A stretch of DNA of 64,000 bases from an uncultured Clostridia bacterium (GTDB taxonomy: Bacteria; Bacillota; Clostridia; Oscillospirales; Oscillospiraceae): contig CAMEER010000002.1 in NCBI GenBank assembly GCA_945915065.1, positions 41,263 through 105,262 on the forward strand, in the 5' to 3' direction. Under the pieces are notes generated by a model that was given only the letters and a program-made list of their open reading frames with translations, was not told the DNA's origin and made no database searches. The translations under genes and the position numbers were made by a program. Positions 24,982 through 33,697 of the stretch are shown here, piece by piece. Each line of letters begins with the position of its first letter. The first letter of the stretch is position 1.

Positions 24982-26109
24982 TCAGCTCAATTTCTTCACG
25001 AAGCAGCGGCGGCGCTTATGCTGCTCGATGTCAAAGTCTTTCCACTGGGCCTGTACCTTTTCGTTGGTCTCCAGCATGGGGCCGGTTTCCGCCTCCTTGA
25101 TGCCCATCTTGAAGCAGCCCTGCATGGCGTGATAGATGATCATGGCGTTGACGCCCTTTTTCTGATAATCCGGCCGCACGGCGATCAGCAGCAGGTCGAT
25201 GGTATCGTTTTTGTGGAACGCCTTCAGAATATCGATCCAGCCGGTGGGGAGATACTTGCCCCGGCTCTTTTGCAGCGCGCTGGCAATGGAGGGGGCCGCC
25301 ACGCCCATGGCCACCATCTCCTCCCGCTCATTCATAATGAAAAAGGCCAGATTGGGGTTGATAAGCGGGGCAAATTTGGCGCTGTAGCGCTTGATCTGCT
25401 GATCCGTCAGCTCCACGGCGCCGTACAGCGGCGCGTAGCAGGTGTTCACCAGCTGGAAAAACCGGGGGATCAGGCCGAGGTAATCCAGCCGGGTTTTCGG
25501 CTTGAACACATGCAGGTTGCAGCGTTTGGCCACAAACTCCGACAGCCGCTGCCAGCGCTGGATGATCTTTTCGTCGGTGGGTACCTGGATCAGATTCTCC
25601 ACCCAGTCCACGTCCTTCACATACCCCAGTCGGGTCAAGTGATCGATGTAATAGGGGTGGTTGTAATAGGTGAAGAAGCAGCTGCGGCGGTCGAAGCCCT
25701 CCACCAGCATGCCCTCCCGATCCAGATCGGTAAAGCCCAGCGGGCCGTGGACCTCATCGCAGCCCTTTTCCCTGGCCCAGCGCTCCACCGTGGCAAACAG
25801 GGCGTTGGCCACCTGCTGGTCGTCAATGAAGTCCACCTGCGTGAACCGCATCCGGTTGGTGTGCCATTTCTCATTGGCCTTGTGGCTGAGGATGGCGCCG
25901 ATGCGGCCGACTATCTCGCCGTTGCGCATGGCCAGCCAGCAGCGGGCCTCGCAATACGCAAAAGCGGGATTCTTCTTTTTGTTCCAGTCGCTCATATCGT
26001 CGTCAAAAGTGGCGGGCACAAACTGGGGCACGTCTTTATATAAAATGTTGGGATAGTCCACAAACTGGCGCAGCTGCGCCCGGGTAGTCACTTCAATAAT
26101 GGAGACCAT
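24982..26109 (-). CDS. GNAT-like N-acetyltransferase, substrate unknown
   Basis: The 375-residue protein contains acetyltransferase-like features (CEARCWLAMRNGEIVGRIGAI and, in the C-terminal half, LLLIAVRPDYQKKGVNAMI, an acetyl-CoA-binding pattern). It is longer than a single GNAT domain and probably has two. The start at 26109 (MVSIIEVTTR) was chosen because GGGGAGGAG lies just upstream. It forms a two-gene unit with truA. No substrate can be proposed from the sequence. Confidence 0.75.
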   Translation of the reverse strand: MVSIIEVTTRAQLRQFVDYPNILYKDVPQFVPATFDDDMSDWNKKKNPAFAYCEARCWLAMRNGEIVGRIGAILSHKANEKWHTNRMRFTQVDFIDDQQVANALFATVERWAREKGCDEVHGPLGFTDLDREGMLVEGFDRRSCFFTYYNHPYYIDHLTRLGYVKDVDWVENLIQVPTDEKIIQRWQRLSEFVAKRCNLHVFKPKTRLDYLGLIPRFFQLVNTCYAPLYGAVELTDQQIKRYSAKFAPLINPNLAFFIMNEREEMVAMGVAAPSIASALQKSRGKYLPTGWIDILKAFHKNDTIDLLLIAVRPDYQKKGVNAMIIYHAMQGCFKMGIKEAETGPMLETNEKVQAQWKDFDIEQHKRRRCFVKKLS

Positions 26110-26248
26110 AACTGCTCCTCCCCTCATAAACACAGCATCAGTGTATCGCAAATCTCGACAAAAAGCAACAGAAAAACAGTGGAAACCATGCGGTAGGTAT
26201 GCTATACTTATGATTCAGAACAGTATGATTTTTGTCGGAGGTTGTGAT

Positions 26249-26818
26249 ATGAAGCTTTTCTGGTATAATATCAAGGGGATGGACGCTGCGGCATACGACG
26301 CCGCCCTATCCCTGATGGACGCGGAGCGCCAGAGCCGTGTGAAGGACTTTCCCAACGAGGACGACCGCAAGCGCAGCGCCGCCGGTGAATGGCTGCTGCG
26401 TCAGGCGGCGGCCGGCAGGCTGGGCGGCACGCCGGAAACTGTGCCCCTGCGCTGGGACGAAAACGGCAAGCCCTATGTGGAGGGCGCTCCCTTTCACGTC
26501 AGCGTCAGCCACAGCGGCCCCTATGTGGTGTGCGTCGTGGATGAGCATGTGCTGGGTGTGGACGTAGAGGTGATCCGGGGCGCTGAGGAGAAATTCATGC
26601 GCCGGTCCTGCTCCGACGCGGAGATGGCCTATATCCGCTATGGCGACGCCGGGTGCTACCAGCGGTTTTGGGAGTGCTGGACCGCCAAGGAGGCGCTGTT
26701 CAAGCTGACCGGCAAAGGCCCGCTGCTATCCCTGAGCCGTCTGGCTTTGCCGCAGGGCGTGGCGCTGGATCATATCATGCAAAACGGCTGCGCCGTCACC
26801 GTGGCCATGATGTTGTAA
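26249..26818 (+). CDS. 4'-phosphopantetheinyl transferase (Sfp family)
   Basis: This 189-residue protein has the Sfp-type magnesium-binding motif GVDVE (about 103-107) and the FWECWTAKEALFKLTG motif. Such enzymes load the phosphopantetheine arm of CoA onto carrier proteins of fatty-acid, polyketide or nonribosomal peptide synthesis. No synthetase is in the window; the holo-ACP synthase role is possible. The start at 26249 follows CGGAGG; the frame is open further upstream without support. The next gene is 16 bases downstream. Confidence 0.88.
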   Translation: MKLFWYNIKGMDAAAYDAALSLMDAERQSRVKDFPNEDDRKRSAAGEWLLRQAAAGRLGGTPETVPLRWDENGKPYVEGAPFHVSVSHSGPYVVCVVDEHVLGVDVEVIRGAEEKFMRRSCSDAEMAYIRYGDAGCYQRFWECWTAKEALFKLTGKGPLLSLSRLALPQGVALDHIMQNGCAVTVAMML

Positions 26819-26834
26819 GCAGGAGAGGAAAACC

Positions 26835-27761
26835 ATGTATCGTATCGGGATTGACTTGGGCGGCACCAACATTGCCGTGGGCGTGGTGGACGACCGGCAC
26901 AGGATCGTCGCGGAGGCCAGTGTTCCCACGGGCGCCTTCCGCCCGGCGGAGGAAATGCTGGCGGATATATGCCGCGCCGTGGAGATGGCGCTGGACAAGG
27001 CGGGCCTGATGGCCGCCGATTGCGTCAGCATCGGCATCGGCTCCCCTGGCACCTGCGACAGCGAGGCCGGCGTGGTGGTGCGGGCTTATAATCTGGGATG
27101 GTTCAACGTACCGGTCTGCCAGATGCTCCATGAGCATTTCGGGATCCCCGTCCGCCTCAGCAACGACGCCAACTGCGCGGCGCTGGCGGAGATCGTGGCG
27201 GGCGCCGCTGTGGGGTATCAGGACATGGTGCTCATCACGCTGGGCACCGGCGTGGGCGGCGGTATCATCATCGACGGTAAGATCTACGCCGGTATGCGCT
27301 CCATGGGGGCGGAGCTGGGCCATACCCTGCTGGTACTGGAGGGCGAGCACTGCACCTGCGGCCGTGACGGCTGTTGGGAGGCCTACGCCTCGGCGACAGC
27401 CCTGATCCGTCAGGCCAAGCGGGCCGGTGAGCAGCATCCCGATTCGGCGCTGCATGGCCGGGAGGAACTGACGGCCCGGGATGTGTTCGAAGCGGCCGAC
27501 GGCGGCGACACCGCGGCGCAGGCGGTCATCGACCGCTGGTGCGTCTATGTGGCCGCAGGGTTGACGGATCTGGTCAACAGTCTGGCGCCGGAGATGATCC
27601 TCATCGGCGGCGGCGTCAGCCGTCAGGGAGAGCGTATTTTGGCTCCCATCCGGGAGTATGTGGCAGAGCATTGCTTCGGCCAGCGGCAGGGCGCCATCCC
27701 CGTCATCGCGGCGGCAAAGCTGGGCAACGAAGCCGGTATCATCGGCGCGGCCGCGCTGTAA
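26835..27761 (+). CDS. glcK: ROK-family glucokinase
   Basis: The 308-residue kinase begins with the phosphate-binding motif IGIDLGGTNIAVGVVD. It has the ROK zinc motif CTCGRDGCWE and LSNDANCAALAE with the catalytic Asp. It probably phosphorylates glucose for glycolysis, though other ROK sugar kinases look alike. It shares a transcript with the phosphopantetheinyl transferase gene and ends at a strong terminator. Confidence 0.88.
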   Translation: MYRIGIDLGGTNIAVGVVDDRHRIVAEASVPTGAFRPAEEMLADICRAVEMALDKAGLMAADCVSIGIGSPGTCDSEAGVVVRAYNLGWFNVPVCQMLHEHFGIPVRLSNDANCAALAEIVAGAAVGYQDMVLITLGTGVGGGIIIDGKIYAGMRSMGAELGHTLLVLEGEHCTCGRDGCWEAYASATALIRQAKRAGEQHPDSALHGREELTARDVFEAADGGDTAAQAVIDRWCVYVAAGLTDLVNSLAPEMILIGGGVSRQGERILAPIREYVAEHCFGQRQGAIPVIAAAKLGNEAGIIGAAAL

Positions 27762-27772
27762 GTGAGAAGAGA

Positions 27773-27817
27773 AGCCCCGGCAAAAGTGCTGTACAGGCGC
27801 TTTTACCGGGGCTTTTT
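27773..27817 (+). terminator. Terminator after glcK
   Basis: A stem AGCCCCGG..AAAAG with its complement CTTTT..CCGGGGCT is followed by TTTTT, 12 bases past the stop. Confidence 0.9.
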
Positions 27818-27929
27818 CCGTATTTCTTTTGCCAGAACGGCTGAAAATTCACAATTTTTACTTTCCTTTTTCCCGTTTCTCTGGTATACTAAAGTGTTGT
27901 AATGCATTTTACCCCAGAGGAGGAAACCC

Positions 27930-28850
27930 ATGAAACGAACGATTTTACTGATCCTGTCACTGGTGCTGGTGCTGGCCCTTATGGGCTGCGGCGGCGAGAA
28001 AGAGGACGCCGCGGCGGAGGTGGCAGACAACAATATGCTTGCCAGCAATACCCAGACGGCTGTTACCGACGCCGGCTATCTGGAGTATGACAACAGCCAG
28101 GTCACCTGCCGCTTCCGGAAGGAAGAGGAGACATGGAAATGGGTGGATAATGAGAAATTCCCGCTGGATGCCGCATATATCGAGGAAATATTAGCGGCGC
28201 TGGAGGCACTGGACACTACGCTGACGCCGGTGGATCCGGCGGTAGATCCGGCGGACTGCGGTTTGGACGAGTCTGAGCGGTATTTGACCGTTACGGTGGG
28301 CGAGGAGACCACCACGCTGCGCTTCGGTAACCAAAGTACCTCCGGCGAATGGTATATGTCTGTTGACGGCAGCAGTGACGTCTATCTGGCGGCAGATGAT
28401 TTTGTCAGGCTGATGGACCGCCGCATCTATGACATGGCGGTACTGCCCACACTGCCGGAGCTGACAGAGGATAATCTGACGGTCATTACCGTCAGGAGCA
28501 GCGAAAACAACAAAAATGTCCGTCTGACCAAGACTGACGAGGGCTGGGTTCTGGAAAACCGTTTGGCCCCCGAAAAGGCGGAAGCTGTGGAAACAGCGCT
28601 GGCGGAGTTTTCCTTTGACAGCTGCTTCAACTTCGATCCCTCCCCGGACGCGGCCCCGCTGTGCGGGCTGGACGTCCCCAGCGCGGTGATCTCCGTGGCC
28701 TACATCAACACCGTAGGCACCGAGACTACTATGACCCTGTCGCTGGGTACGCTGCGCCAGGATGGTTTCTACTATGTAACGCTCAACGACGACACCACCG
28801 TCTATCTGGTGTCCCAGGACAAAGTGGCGCCGTTCCTGGCGCTGCTGTAA
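27930..28850 (+). CDS. DUF4340 lipoprotein
   Basis: This 306-residue protein has a lipoprotein signal (LALMGCGG, Cys about 16) and two repeats of a DUF4340-like beta-rich domain. The first has WKWVDNEKFPLD and LRFGNQSTSGEWYMSVDGS; the second has GWVLENRLAPEKAEAVETAL and LSLGTLRQDGFYYVTL. The family's function is unknown. It is followed 14 bases later by a two-component system, so it may be an envelope sensor or target of that system. GAGGAGG precedes the start. Confidence 0.8.
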   Translation: MKRTILLILSLVLVLALMGCGGEKEDAAAEVADNNMLASNTQTAVTDAGYLEYDNSQVTCRFRKEEETWKWVDNEKFPLDAAYIEEILAALEALDTTLTPVDPAVDPADCGLDESERYLTVTVGEETTTLRFGNQSTSGEWYMSVDGSSDVYLAADDFVRLMDRRIYDMAVLPTLPELTEDNLTVITVRSSENNKNVRLTKTDEGWVLENRLAPEKAEAVETALAEFSFDSCFNFDPSPDAAPLCGLDVPSAVISVAYINTVGTETTMTLSLGTLRQDGFYYVTLNDDTTVYLVSQDKVAPFLALL

Positions 28851-28864
28851 CAGGAGGGTGCGCC

Positions 28865-29551
28865 ATGCGCCTTTTGATCGTGGAGGATGAGGTCCGGTTG
28901 GCGGACACCCTGCGCCAGCTGCTGAACCGGCAGGGATACACCGCAGACGTGTACTATGATGGTGTCAGTGGGCTGGACAATGCCATGACCGGCATCTATG
29001 ATCTGATGGTGCTGGACGTGATGCTGCCCGGTATGAACGGCTTTCAGGTGGTGAAGAAGCTGCGGGAGGCCGGTGTCACCACGCCGGTGCTGATGCTGAC
29101 CGCCAAAAGCGACGTGAGCGACCGCATCCATGGGCTGGACTGCGGCGCGGACTACTATCTTACCAAGCCCTTTGAGCCGGAGGAGCTGCTGGCCTGCGTC
29201 CGCACGCTGCTGCGGCGCAGCGGCGGACAACTGCAGGAGAGCGACACGCTCACCTGGGGCGACCTGTCGCTGGAACGCGCCACCTTCTCGCTATCCTGCG
29301 CCGAGCGTGCGGTGCGGCTCAGCCGCCGGGAGTACGACCTGATGGAGCTGCTGATGCGCAACGGAAATCAGGTGGTCACCAAGGAGCAGATCCTGGTAAA
29401 GGTCTGGGGCTATGACTCACAGGCGGAGGACAACAATGTGGAAGTGTATATCTCCTTCCTCCGCCGGAAGCTGAATCACCTTCACTCCACAGTGAAGATC
29501 AAGACGCTGCGGATGCTGGGTTATTGTCTGACGCAGGAGGTGGAAGCATGA
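28865..29551 (+). CDS. OmpR-family response regulator
   Basis: The 228-residue regulator has a receiver domain (acidic pair Glu-Asp near 7-8, phospho-acceptor Asp51 in MVLDVMLPGMNG, Lys101 in LTKPF) and a C-terminal winged helix (RLSRREYDLMELLMRNG, then DNNVEVYISFLRRKL). It is partnered with the kinase that overlaps its stop (ATGA). The start at 28865 follows CAGGAGGG; the frame extends upstream inside the lipoprotein gene and is not used. Confidence 0.92.
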   Translation: MRLLIVEDEVRLADTLRQLLNRQGYTADVYYDGVSGLDNAMTGIYDLMVLDVMLPGMNGFQVVKKLREAGVTTPVLMLTAKSDVSDRIHGLDCGADYYLTKPFEPEELLACVRTLLRRSGGQLQESDTLTWGDLSLERATFSLSCAERAVRLSRREYDLMELLMRNGNQVVTKEQILVKVWGYDSQAEDNNVEVYISFLRRKLNHLHSTVKIKTLRMLGYCLTQEVEA

Positions 29552-30720
29552 TCCGCAAGCTGCGCTGGAAGATCACCGGTGTCACGCTGCTGGTGGCGTC
29601 CGTGATACTGCTGGCGGTGTTCGCCGGTGTATATTACTTCTCTCAGGCCAATATTGCCGAAAGCTATACCCATCAGCTGCGGCAGGCGGTACAGACCGGT
29701 ACCGCCGATGTCCGGCTGCCCTGCTTTGTGGCGGAGGTACTGCCCAGCGGCACTGTCCGTATCTCTGGCAGTAATTACTACGATCTGGAGGATGGGGATG
29801 CCCTGACACAGCTGGTGGCCGAGGCGCTGTCCGCCCGTGCTGACAGCGGCGTGCTGTCCAAGCAGCATATGCGCTACTACCGGCAGCAGGGACTACTGAG
29901 TGTCCGCATCGCCTTTATGGACAGTACCTTTGAGCAGGCTACGCTGCGGGCGCTGGTGCGCATTTGCCTGCTGATCGGCGGCGGCGCGCTGCTGGTGCTG
30001 CTGGGATTGAGTTGGCTGTTGAGCGGGTTTGTCACCCGTCCCGTGGCCCGAACATGGCAGAATCAGCAGCAGTTCCTCTCCGATGCCAGCCATGAACTGA
30101 AAACGCCCCTGACGGTGATCCTGTCCTCCGCCGATCTGCTAAAGGAAACCGCCCGGGAGGAACAACGGCAGTATGTGGACAATATCTCGGTTGAGTCACG
30201 CCGGATGCGGGCGCTGGTGGAGGATATGCTGACGCTTTCCCGGGCAGAGAGCGGCCGGGCTGTCTCCTTCGTCCCGGTGGATCTCAGTGATCTGGTCACC
30301 GATGCCGCCCTGCGGTTCGAGCCGGTGGCCTTTGAAGCGGGACATCCCCTGCAGTATGACATCCAAAACGATGTGTCCTTGTCCGGCGACCGGCAGCAGC
30401 TGGATCAGCTGCTGGATATCCTGCTGGACAACGCGGTGAAGTATGCCGCCGCCGGCGCACCCATTCGGCTGACACTGGATATTTCCGGTAAAAATGCGGT
30501 GCTGGCGGTGGAAAACCCCGGCGAGCCCATTCCGGCGGACAAGCTGCCCCATCTGTTTGAGCGGTTCTACCGTGTGGATGACGCCCGCTCCGGTACGGAC
30601 GGCTTTGGATTAGGGCTGTCCATCGCCCAGCAGATCGTACAGCGGCACCGCGGGACCATTGCCGCCGCCAGCGATAACGGTGTTACCCGCTTCACCGTAA
30701 CGCTTCCGCTGCGCCATTGA
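29548..30720 (+). CDS. Sensor histidine kinase paired with the OmpR-type regulator
   Basis: The 390-residue kinase has two membrane segments (about 10-31 and 140-163) around a small extracellular sensor of about 110 residues. The catalytic core has the H-box FLSDASHELKTPL, N-box LLDNAVKYA and G2 box GFGLGLSIAQQI. A recognisable HAMP domain is lacking; only a short linker joins the second membrane segment to the H-box. CAGGAGG lies upstream of its ATG at 29548. The preceding DUF4340 lipoprotein may take part in sensing (inference). Confidence 0.9.
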   Translation: MIRKLRWKITGVTLLVASVILLAVFAGVYYFSQANIAESYTHQLRQAVQTGTADVRLPCFVAEVLPSGTVRISGSNYYDLEDGDALTQLVAEALSARADSGVLSKQHMRYYRQQGLLSVRIAFMDSTFEQATLRALVRICLLIGGGALLVLLGLSWLLSGFVTRPVARTWQNQQQFLSDASHELKTPLTVILSSADLLKETAREEQRQYVDNISVESRRMRALVEDMLTLSRAESGRAVSFVPVDLSDLVTDAALRFEPVAFEAGHPLQYDIQNDVSLSGDRQQLDQLLDILLDNAVKYAAAGAPIRLTLDISGKNAVLAVENPGEPIPADKLPHLFERFYRVDDARSGTDGFGLGLSIAQQIVQRHRGTIAAASDNGVTRFTVTLPLRH

Positions 30721-30747
30721 CACATCTGTAAAATCGAGGTCTTTCTT

Positions 30748-32334
30748 ATGTTTGATATTCTTCTGCGGGGCGGTACCGTCATCGACGGTACCGGCCGCGC
30801 CGCCTTTCCGGCGGACGTCGCCATCGAAAAGGGCCGCATTGCCGCCGTGGGGCATCTGCCTGACGCCGCAGCCCGTCAAACGGTGGACTGCACCGGTTTG
30901 ACGGTAACGCCCGGTTTTATCGACATCCACCGCCACGCCGACGGCGCGGCGTTCCGCCCCGGCTTCGGCGCGTGGGAGCTGTGTCAGGGCCTGACCACCA
31001 TCGTCAACGGCAACTGCGGCCTGTCGGCGGCCCCCTTCGGCCCGACCAACGCCGCCTCCATCCGGGCCTATCTCCAGCCCATCACCGGCACGCTGCCGGC
31101 GGCGCTGGACAGCGGTTCACTGGCGGGCTATTTCCGCTCCCTGCCGCCGCTTCCGGTGAATGTGGGGATGCTGGTGGGGGCAGGTACTCTCCGGGCCGAC
31201 GCGGCAGGCTATGAGCTGACGGAGCTGACGGACGGTCACTTTTCCGCCATCCACCGTGCCATGGAGCAGGCACTGGCCGACGGCGCGCTGGGCGTCAGCC
31301 TTGGTCTGGGCTACGCGCCGGAGTGCTTTTATTCTACATCCGATCTCATTCGCGCCTTACAGCCGGTGGCCGGGACAAAGATCCCTGTCACTGTCCACAT
31401 GCGGCAGGAGGGCGGCGGCGTGGTGGCGTCCGTACAGGAGATGATCACAGTAGCCCGGGCGCTGGGCTGTCCCGTTCACATCAGCCACCTGAAGGCCATG
31501 GGCCGGGACAACTGGGGCAGCAAAATCCCGCAGGTGCTGTCGCTTTTGGAGCAGGCACGAAGCGAGGGCCTTGCGGTGGACTGCGACGTATACCCCTACA
31601 CCGCCGGCTCCACCCAACTGCTGCACATTCTGCCGCCGGATTTTCTCACCGGCGGCATGGAGGCGGTGGTGGCGCGCCTGCGTGACAAGGAGGCCCGAAA
31701 GGAACTGGCGGCGCGCATCGAAAGTGGCTCCGGTTTCGATGATATCGCCAAGCTGGCCGGGTGGGACGGCATCTATCTTACCTCCCTCCACTGCCCGGAG
31801 GATCATCCCTATCAGGGCAAGAATCTGATGGAGATCGCCGCGCTGATGGGACAGGATCCCCTGACCGTCTGCTGTGAACTGCTGGTCCGGGAGCACGGCC
31901 AGATCACCATGATCGACTTCATGGCGTCGGAGGAGGATATCTGCGCTATCCTCCGCTCACCCCTGTCCTGCGTCATCTCCGACGCGACATATCCCACGGA
32001 GGGGCAGCTGCACCCCCGGGTCTGCGGCAATGTGACCCACCTGCTGGAGCATTTTGTCCGAGAAAAGGGCGCGCTGTCGTGGGAGAACGCCGTCCACAAG
32101 CTGACGGAAAAACCGGCAGAGGTGCTGGGCCTGAAAGGAAAAGGACGGCTTGCCGCCGGATACGACGCGGATGTGTGCGTATTTGCGCCGGAGGCTCTCC
32201 ACGAACGGGCCGGCTATACCGACCCCCGGGAGCTGTCGGCCGGCATGACCCATGTGCTGGTCAATGGTGTATTTGCCATCCGTGACGGCGCGCTGACCGG
32301 CGAAACGGGCGGAAAAGTCATAAAAGCGTCATAA
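30748..32334 (+). CDS. N-acyl-D-amino-acid deacylase family amidohydrolase
   Basis: The 528-residue enzyme matches D-aminoacylases: GGTVIDGTGRAAFPADVAI at the N-terminus, metal ligands in FIDIHRHAD, GNCGLSAAP, and the C-terminal PAEVLGLKGKGRLAAGYDAD. Such enzymes release free D-amino acids from N-acylated forms and use zinc. Dihydroorotase-like relatives are less likely given GNCG. It lies 27 bases after the kinase gene and may be in the same transcript; GAGGT precedes the start. Confidence 0.87.
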   Translation: MFDILLRGGTVIDGTGRAAFPADVAIEKGRIAAVGHLPDAAARQTVDCTGLTVTPGFIDIHRHADGAAFRPGFGAWELCQGLTTIVNGNCGLSAAPFGPTNAASIRAYLQPITGTLPAALDSGSLAGYFRSLPPLPVNVGMLVGAGTLRADAAGYELTELTDGHFSAIHRAMEQALADGALGVSLGLGYAPECFYSTSDLIRALQPVAGTKIPVTVHMRQEGGGVVASVQEMITVARALGCPVHISHLKAMGRDNWGSKIPQVLSLLEQARSEGLAVDCDVYPYTAGSTQLLHILPPDFLTGGMEAVVARLRDKEARKELAARIESGSGFDDIAKLAGWDGIYLTSLHCPEDHPYQGKNLMEIAALMGQDPLTVCCELLVREHGQITMIDFMASEEDICAILRSPLSCVISDATYPTEGQLHPRVCGNVTHLLEHFVREKGALSWENAVHKLTEKPAEVLGLKGKGRLAAGYDADVCVFAPEALHERAGYTDPRELSAGMTHVLVNGVFAIRDGALTGETGGKVIKAS

Positions 32335-32361
32335 AAAACCGGCCACATGGCCGGTTTTTTT
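32333..32361. terminator. Bidirectional terminator
   Basis: A compact palindrome (CCGGCC/GGCCGG) flanked by six A and seven T lies between the converging genes ending at 32334 (+) and 32370 (-). It can serve both. Confidence 0.9.
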
Positions 32362-32369
32362 ATGACGCT

Positions 32370-33302
32370 TTACGCTGCTTTCTTCGGCGTCGTGTTGGCG
32401 GCGTAGACGCAAACCAGAATCACCATCACACCGATGATCTGCCAGATCCCGAAGGGCTCCCGCAGCAGTACCACGCCGGCCAGCACGCTGACCACAGTGG
32501 TCACATTGCTGAACAGCGACGTTTCCGACACCGTCAGATGGGCGTTGGCGAAGTTCAGAAGGAAGTAGGCCACCACCGAGGACACCAGCCCCAGATAGAT
32601 CACCGCGCCCCAGAAGCTGCCGCTTTGCATGGCCGGCAGGAAGGTCTCCGCCATGTGTCCCGCCCCCTGAATCAGCGCTGAGGGAATAAAGAACACCATG
32701 CCCACGGTGAACATCACATATGTCACCTCGAAGGGGGTAAACCTCTCTGCCGCCTTGTGGCTGAGGGTGTAGTACACGGCGTCGCAGCCTACCGTCATCA
32801 GCAAAAACACCAGTCCCAGCACGGAGATGCGGGTCTCGCCGCCCATGTAGATAAAGGCCACGCCGATGATGCACAGTACCGCGCACACCACCTGACGGCG
32901 TGTGACCTTTTCGTGCAGCACCAGCACATCCATCAGGATACAGGCAATGGGTACCACCGCGATGATGGTACCGGCCACGGCGGAGGAGGTGTACAAAATA
33001 CCGTAATTCTCGCAGAAGAAGTACAGCACCGGCTGGATCAGACCCAGCAGCACCAAAGATCCGATGGGCTTCCCCTTCAGGGAAAAAGCAAACAGCGGGC
33101 GGCCCCGCAATTTTCCCACCAGCGCGTTGACGCCGATGACCAGTGACATGGCGACAAAGGCCGTGATAAATCGAAACGCCAGCAGCACCGTAGGCTTGGC
33201 CACCTCCAGCGCCAGCTTGGAAAACATGAAGCTCATGCCGAAGATGACCGCGGCCAGCAGCGCGAACACCAGCGACAGGGTACGTTTTTTCTTCTCCTGC
33301 AT
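32370..33302 (-). CDS. EamA/DMT-family transporter
   Basis: This 310-residue protein has about ten hydrophobic segments in two EamA halves (GMSFMFSKLALEVAKP in the first, and a second half containing VVAYFLLNFANAHLTVSETS). The family exports amino acids, cofactors or other small metabolites; specificity is not visible. It has a promoter at 33332-33360 (TTGCCA, 17 bases, TATCAT) and AGAAGG ahead of its ATG. Confidence 0.88.
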   Translation of the reverse strand: MQEKKKRTLSLVFALLAAVIFGMSFMFSKLALEVAKPTVLLAFRFITAFVAMSLVIGVNALVGKLRGRPLFAFSLKGKPIGSLVLLGLIQPVLYFFCENYGILYTSSAVAGTIIAVVPIACILMDVLVLHEKVTRRQVVCAVLCIIGVAFIYMGGETRISVLGLVFLLMTVGCDAVYYTLSHKAAERFTPFEVTYVMFTVGMVFFIPSALIQGAGHMAETFLPAMQSGSFWGAVIYLGLVSSVVAYFLLNFANAHLTVSETSLFSNVTTVVSVLAGVVLLREPFGIWQIIGVMVILVCVYAANTTPKKAA

Positions 33303-33331
33303 TGTCTTACCTTCTTTCGTTGTGCGGTTTT

Positions 33332-33360
33332 ATGATATCATATTCTGCGCTCGTTGGCAA
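33332..33360 (-). promoter_or_regulatory. Predicted promoter of the EamA transporter gene
   Basis: On the minus strand, TTGCCA (33355-33360) and TATCAT (33332-33337) are 17 bases apart. The -10 lies in the palindrome TATGATATCATA (33331-33342). Confidence 0.6.
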
Positions 33361-33368
33361 CAGGGCAA

Positions 33369-33397
33369 AACAAAAGCCGGACCAACGGCCGGCTTTC
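33369..33397 (-). terminator. Terminator of the 25-residue peptide gene
   Basis: On the minus strand, AAAGCCGGCC and its near-complement GGTCCGGCTTTT form a hairpin followed by GTTTT. It lies about 70 bases beyond the small ORF at 33468-33545. Confidence 0.75.
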
Positions 33398-33467
33398 GTT
33401 ATATCTGCCATAAATTGGAAACAGAAACAGCCCATATTTTGTCTCGGCGCATGTGTTCTCATGCGTG

Positions 33468-33545
33468 TTACTTGGCGACCCGACTGGCGATACCCACGAT
33501 CAGCAGTACGACGCCAATACCGGCCAGCAGCAGATTCAGTGCCAT
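33468..33545 (-). CDS. 25-residue single-pass membrane peptide, function unknown
   Basis: An ATG at 33545 preceded by AAAGGAG starts a 25-codon ORF (MALNLLLAGIG, then a VVLLIVGIA stretch and a basic end RVAK). The product is one hydrophobic helix with a positive C-terminus, as in small membrane proteins and type I toxins. It has a well-formed promoter upstream and a terminator downstream, so it is a complete transcription unit divergent from the LysR gene. No family was recognised. A regulatory role for the neighbouring LysR protein is possible but untested. Confidence 0.65.
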   Translation of the reverse strand: MALNLLLAGIGVVLLIVGIASRVAK

Positions 33546-33585
33546 ATACCGTCGCTCCTTTCTTCTATGTTCCCGGGTTGACTAT

Positions 33586-33614
33586 ATCATAGCACAGCGG
33601 GTTCCATTTGTAAA
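33586..33614 (-). promoter_or_regulatory. Predicted promoter of the 25-residue peptide gene
   Basis: On the minus strand, TTTACA (33609-33614) and TATGAT (33586-33591) are 17 bases apart, about 40 bases upstream of the small ORF's ATG. Confidence 0.75.
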
Positions 33615-33648
33615 ACGCACCATTTTCATCAATCTCATGAAAAAATGT

Positions 33649-33677
33649 TTGAACCCCGCCGCGATTTTTGCTACAAT
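33649..33677 (+). promoter_or_regulatory. Predicted promoter of the LysR gene
   Basis: TTGAAC (33649-33654) and TACAAT (33672-33677) are 17 bases apart, 20 bases upstream of the LysR ATG. It diverges from the peptide promoter, with the two -35 boxes about 35 bases apart. Confidence 0.7.
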
Positions 33678-33697
33678 ACAGAAACAGGGGGGATAGC

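Noticed and set aside
26180-26208. Promoter TGGAAA-17-TATACT before the phosphopantetheinyl transferase gene
   Set aside because: The -10 is good but the -35 is too weak to list as a feature.
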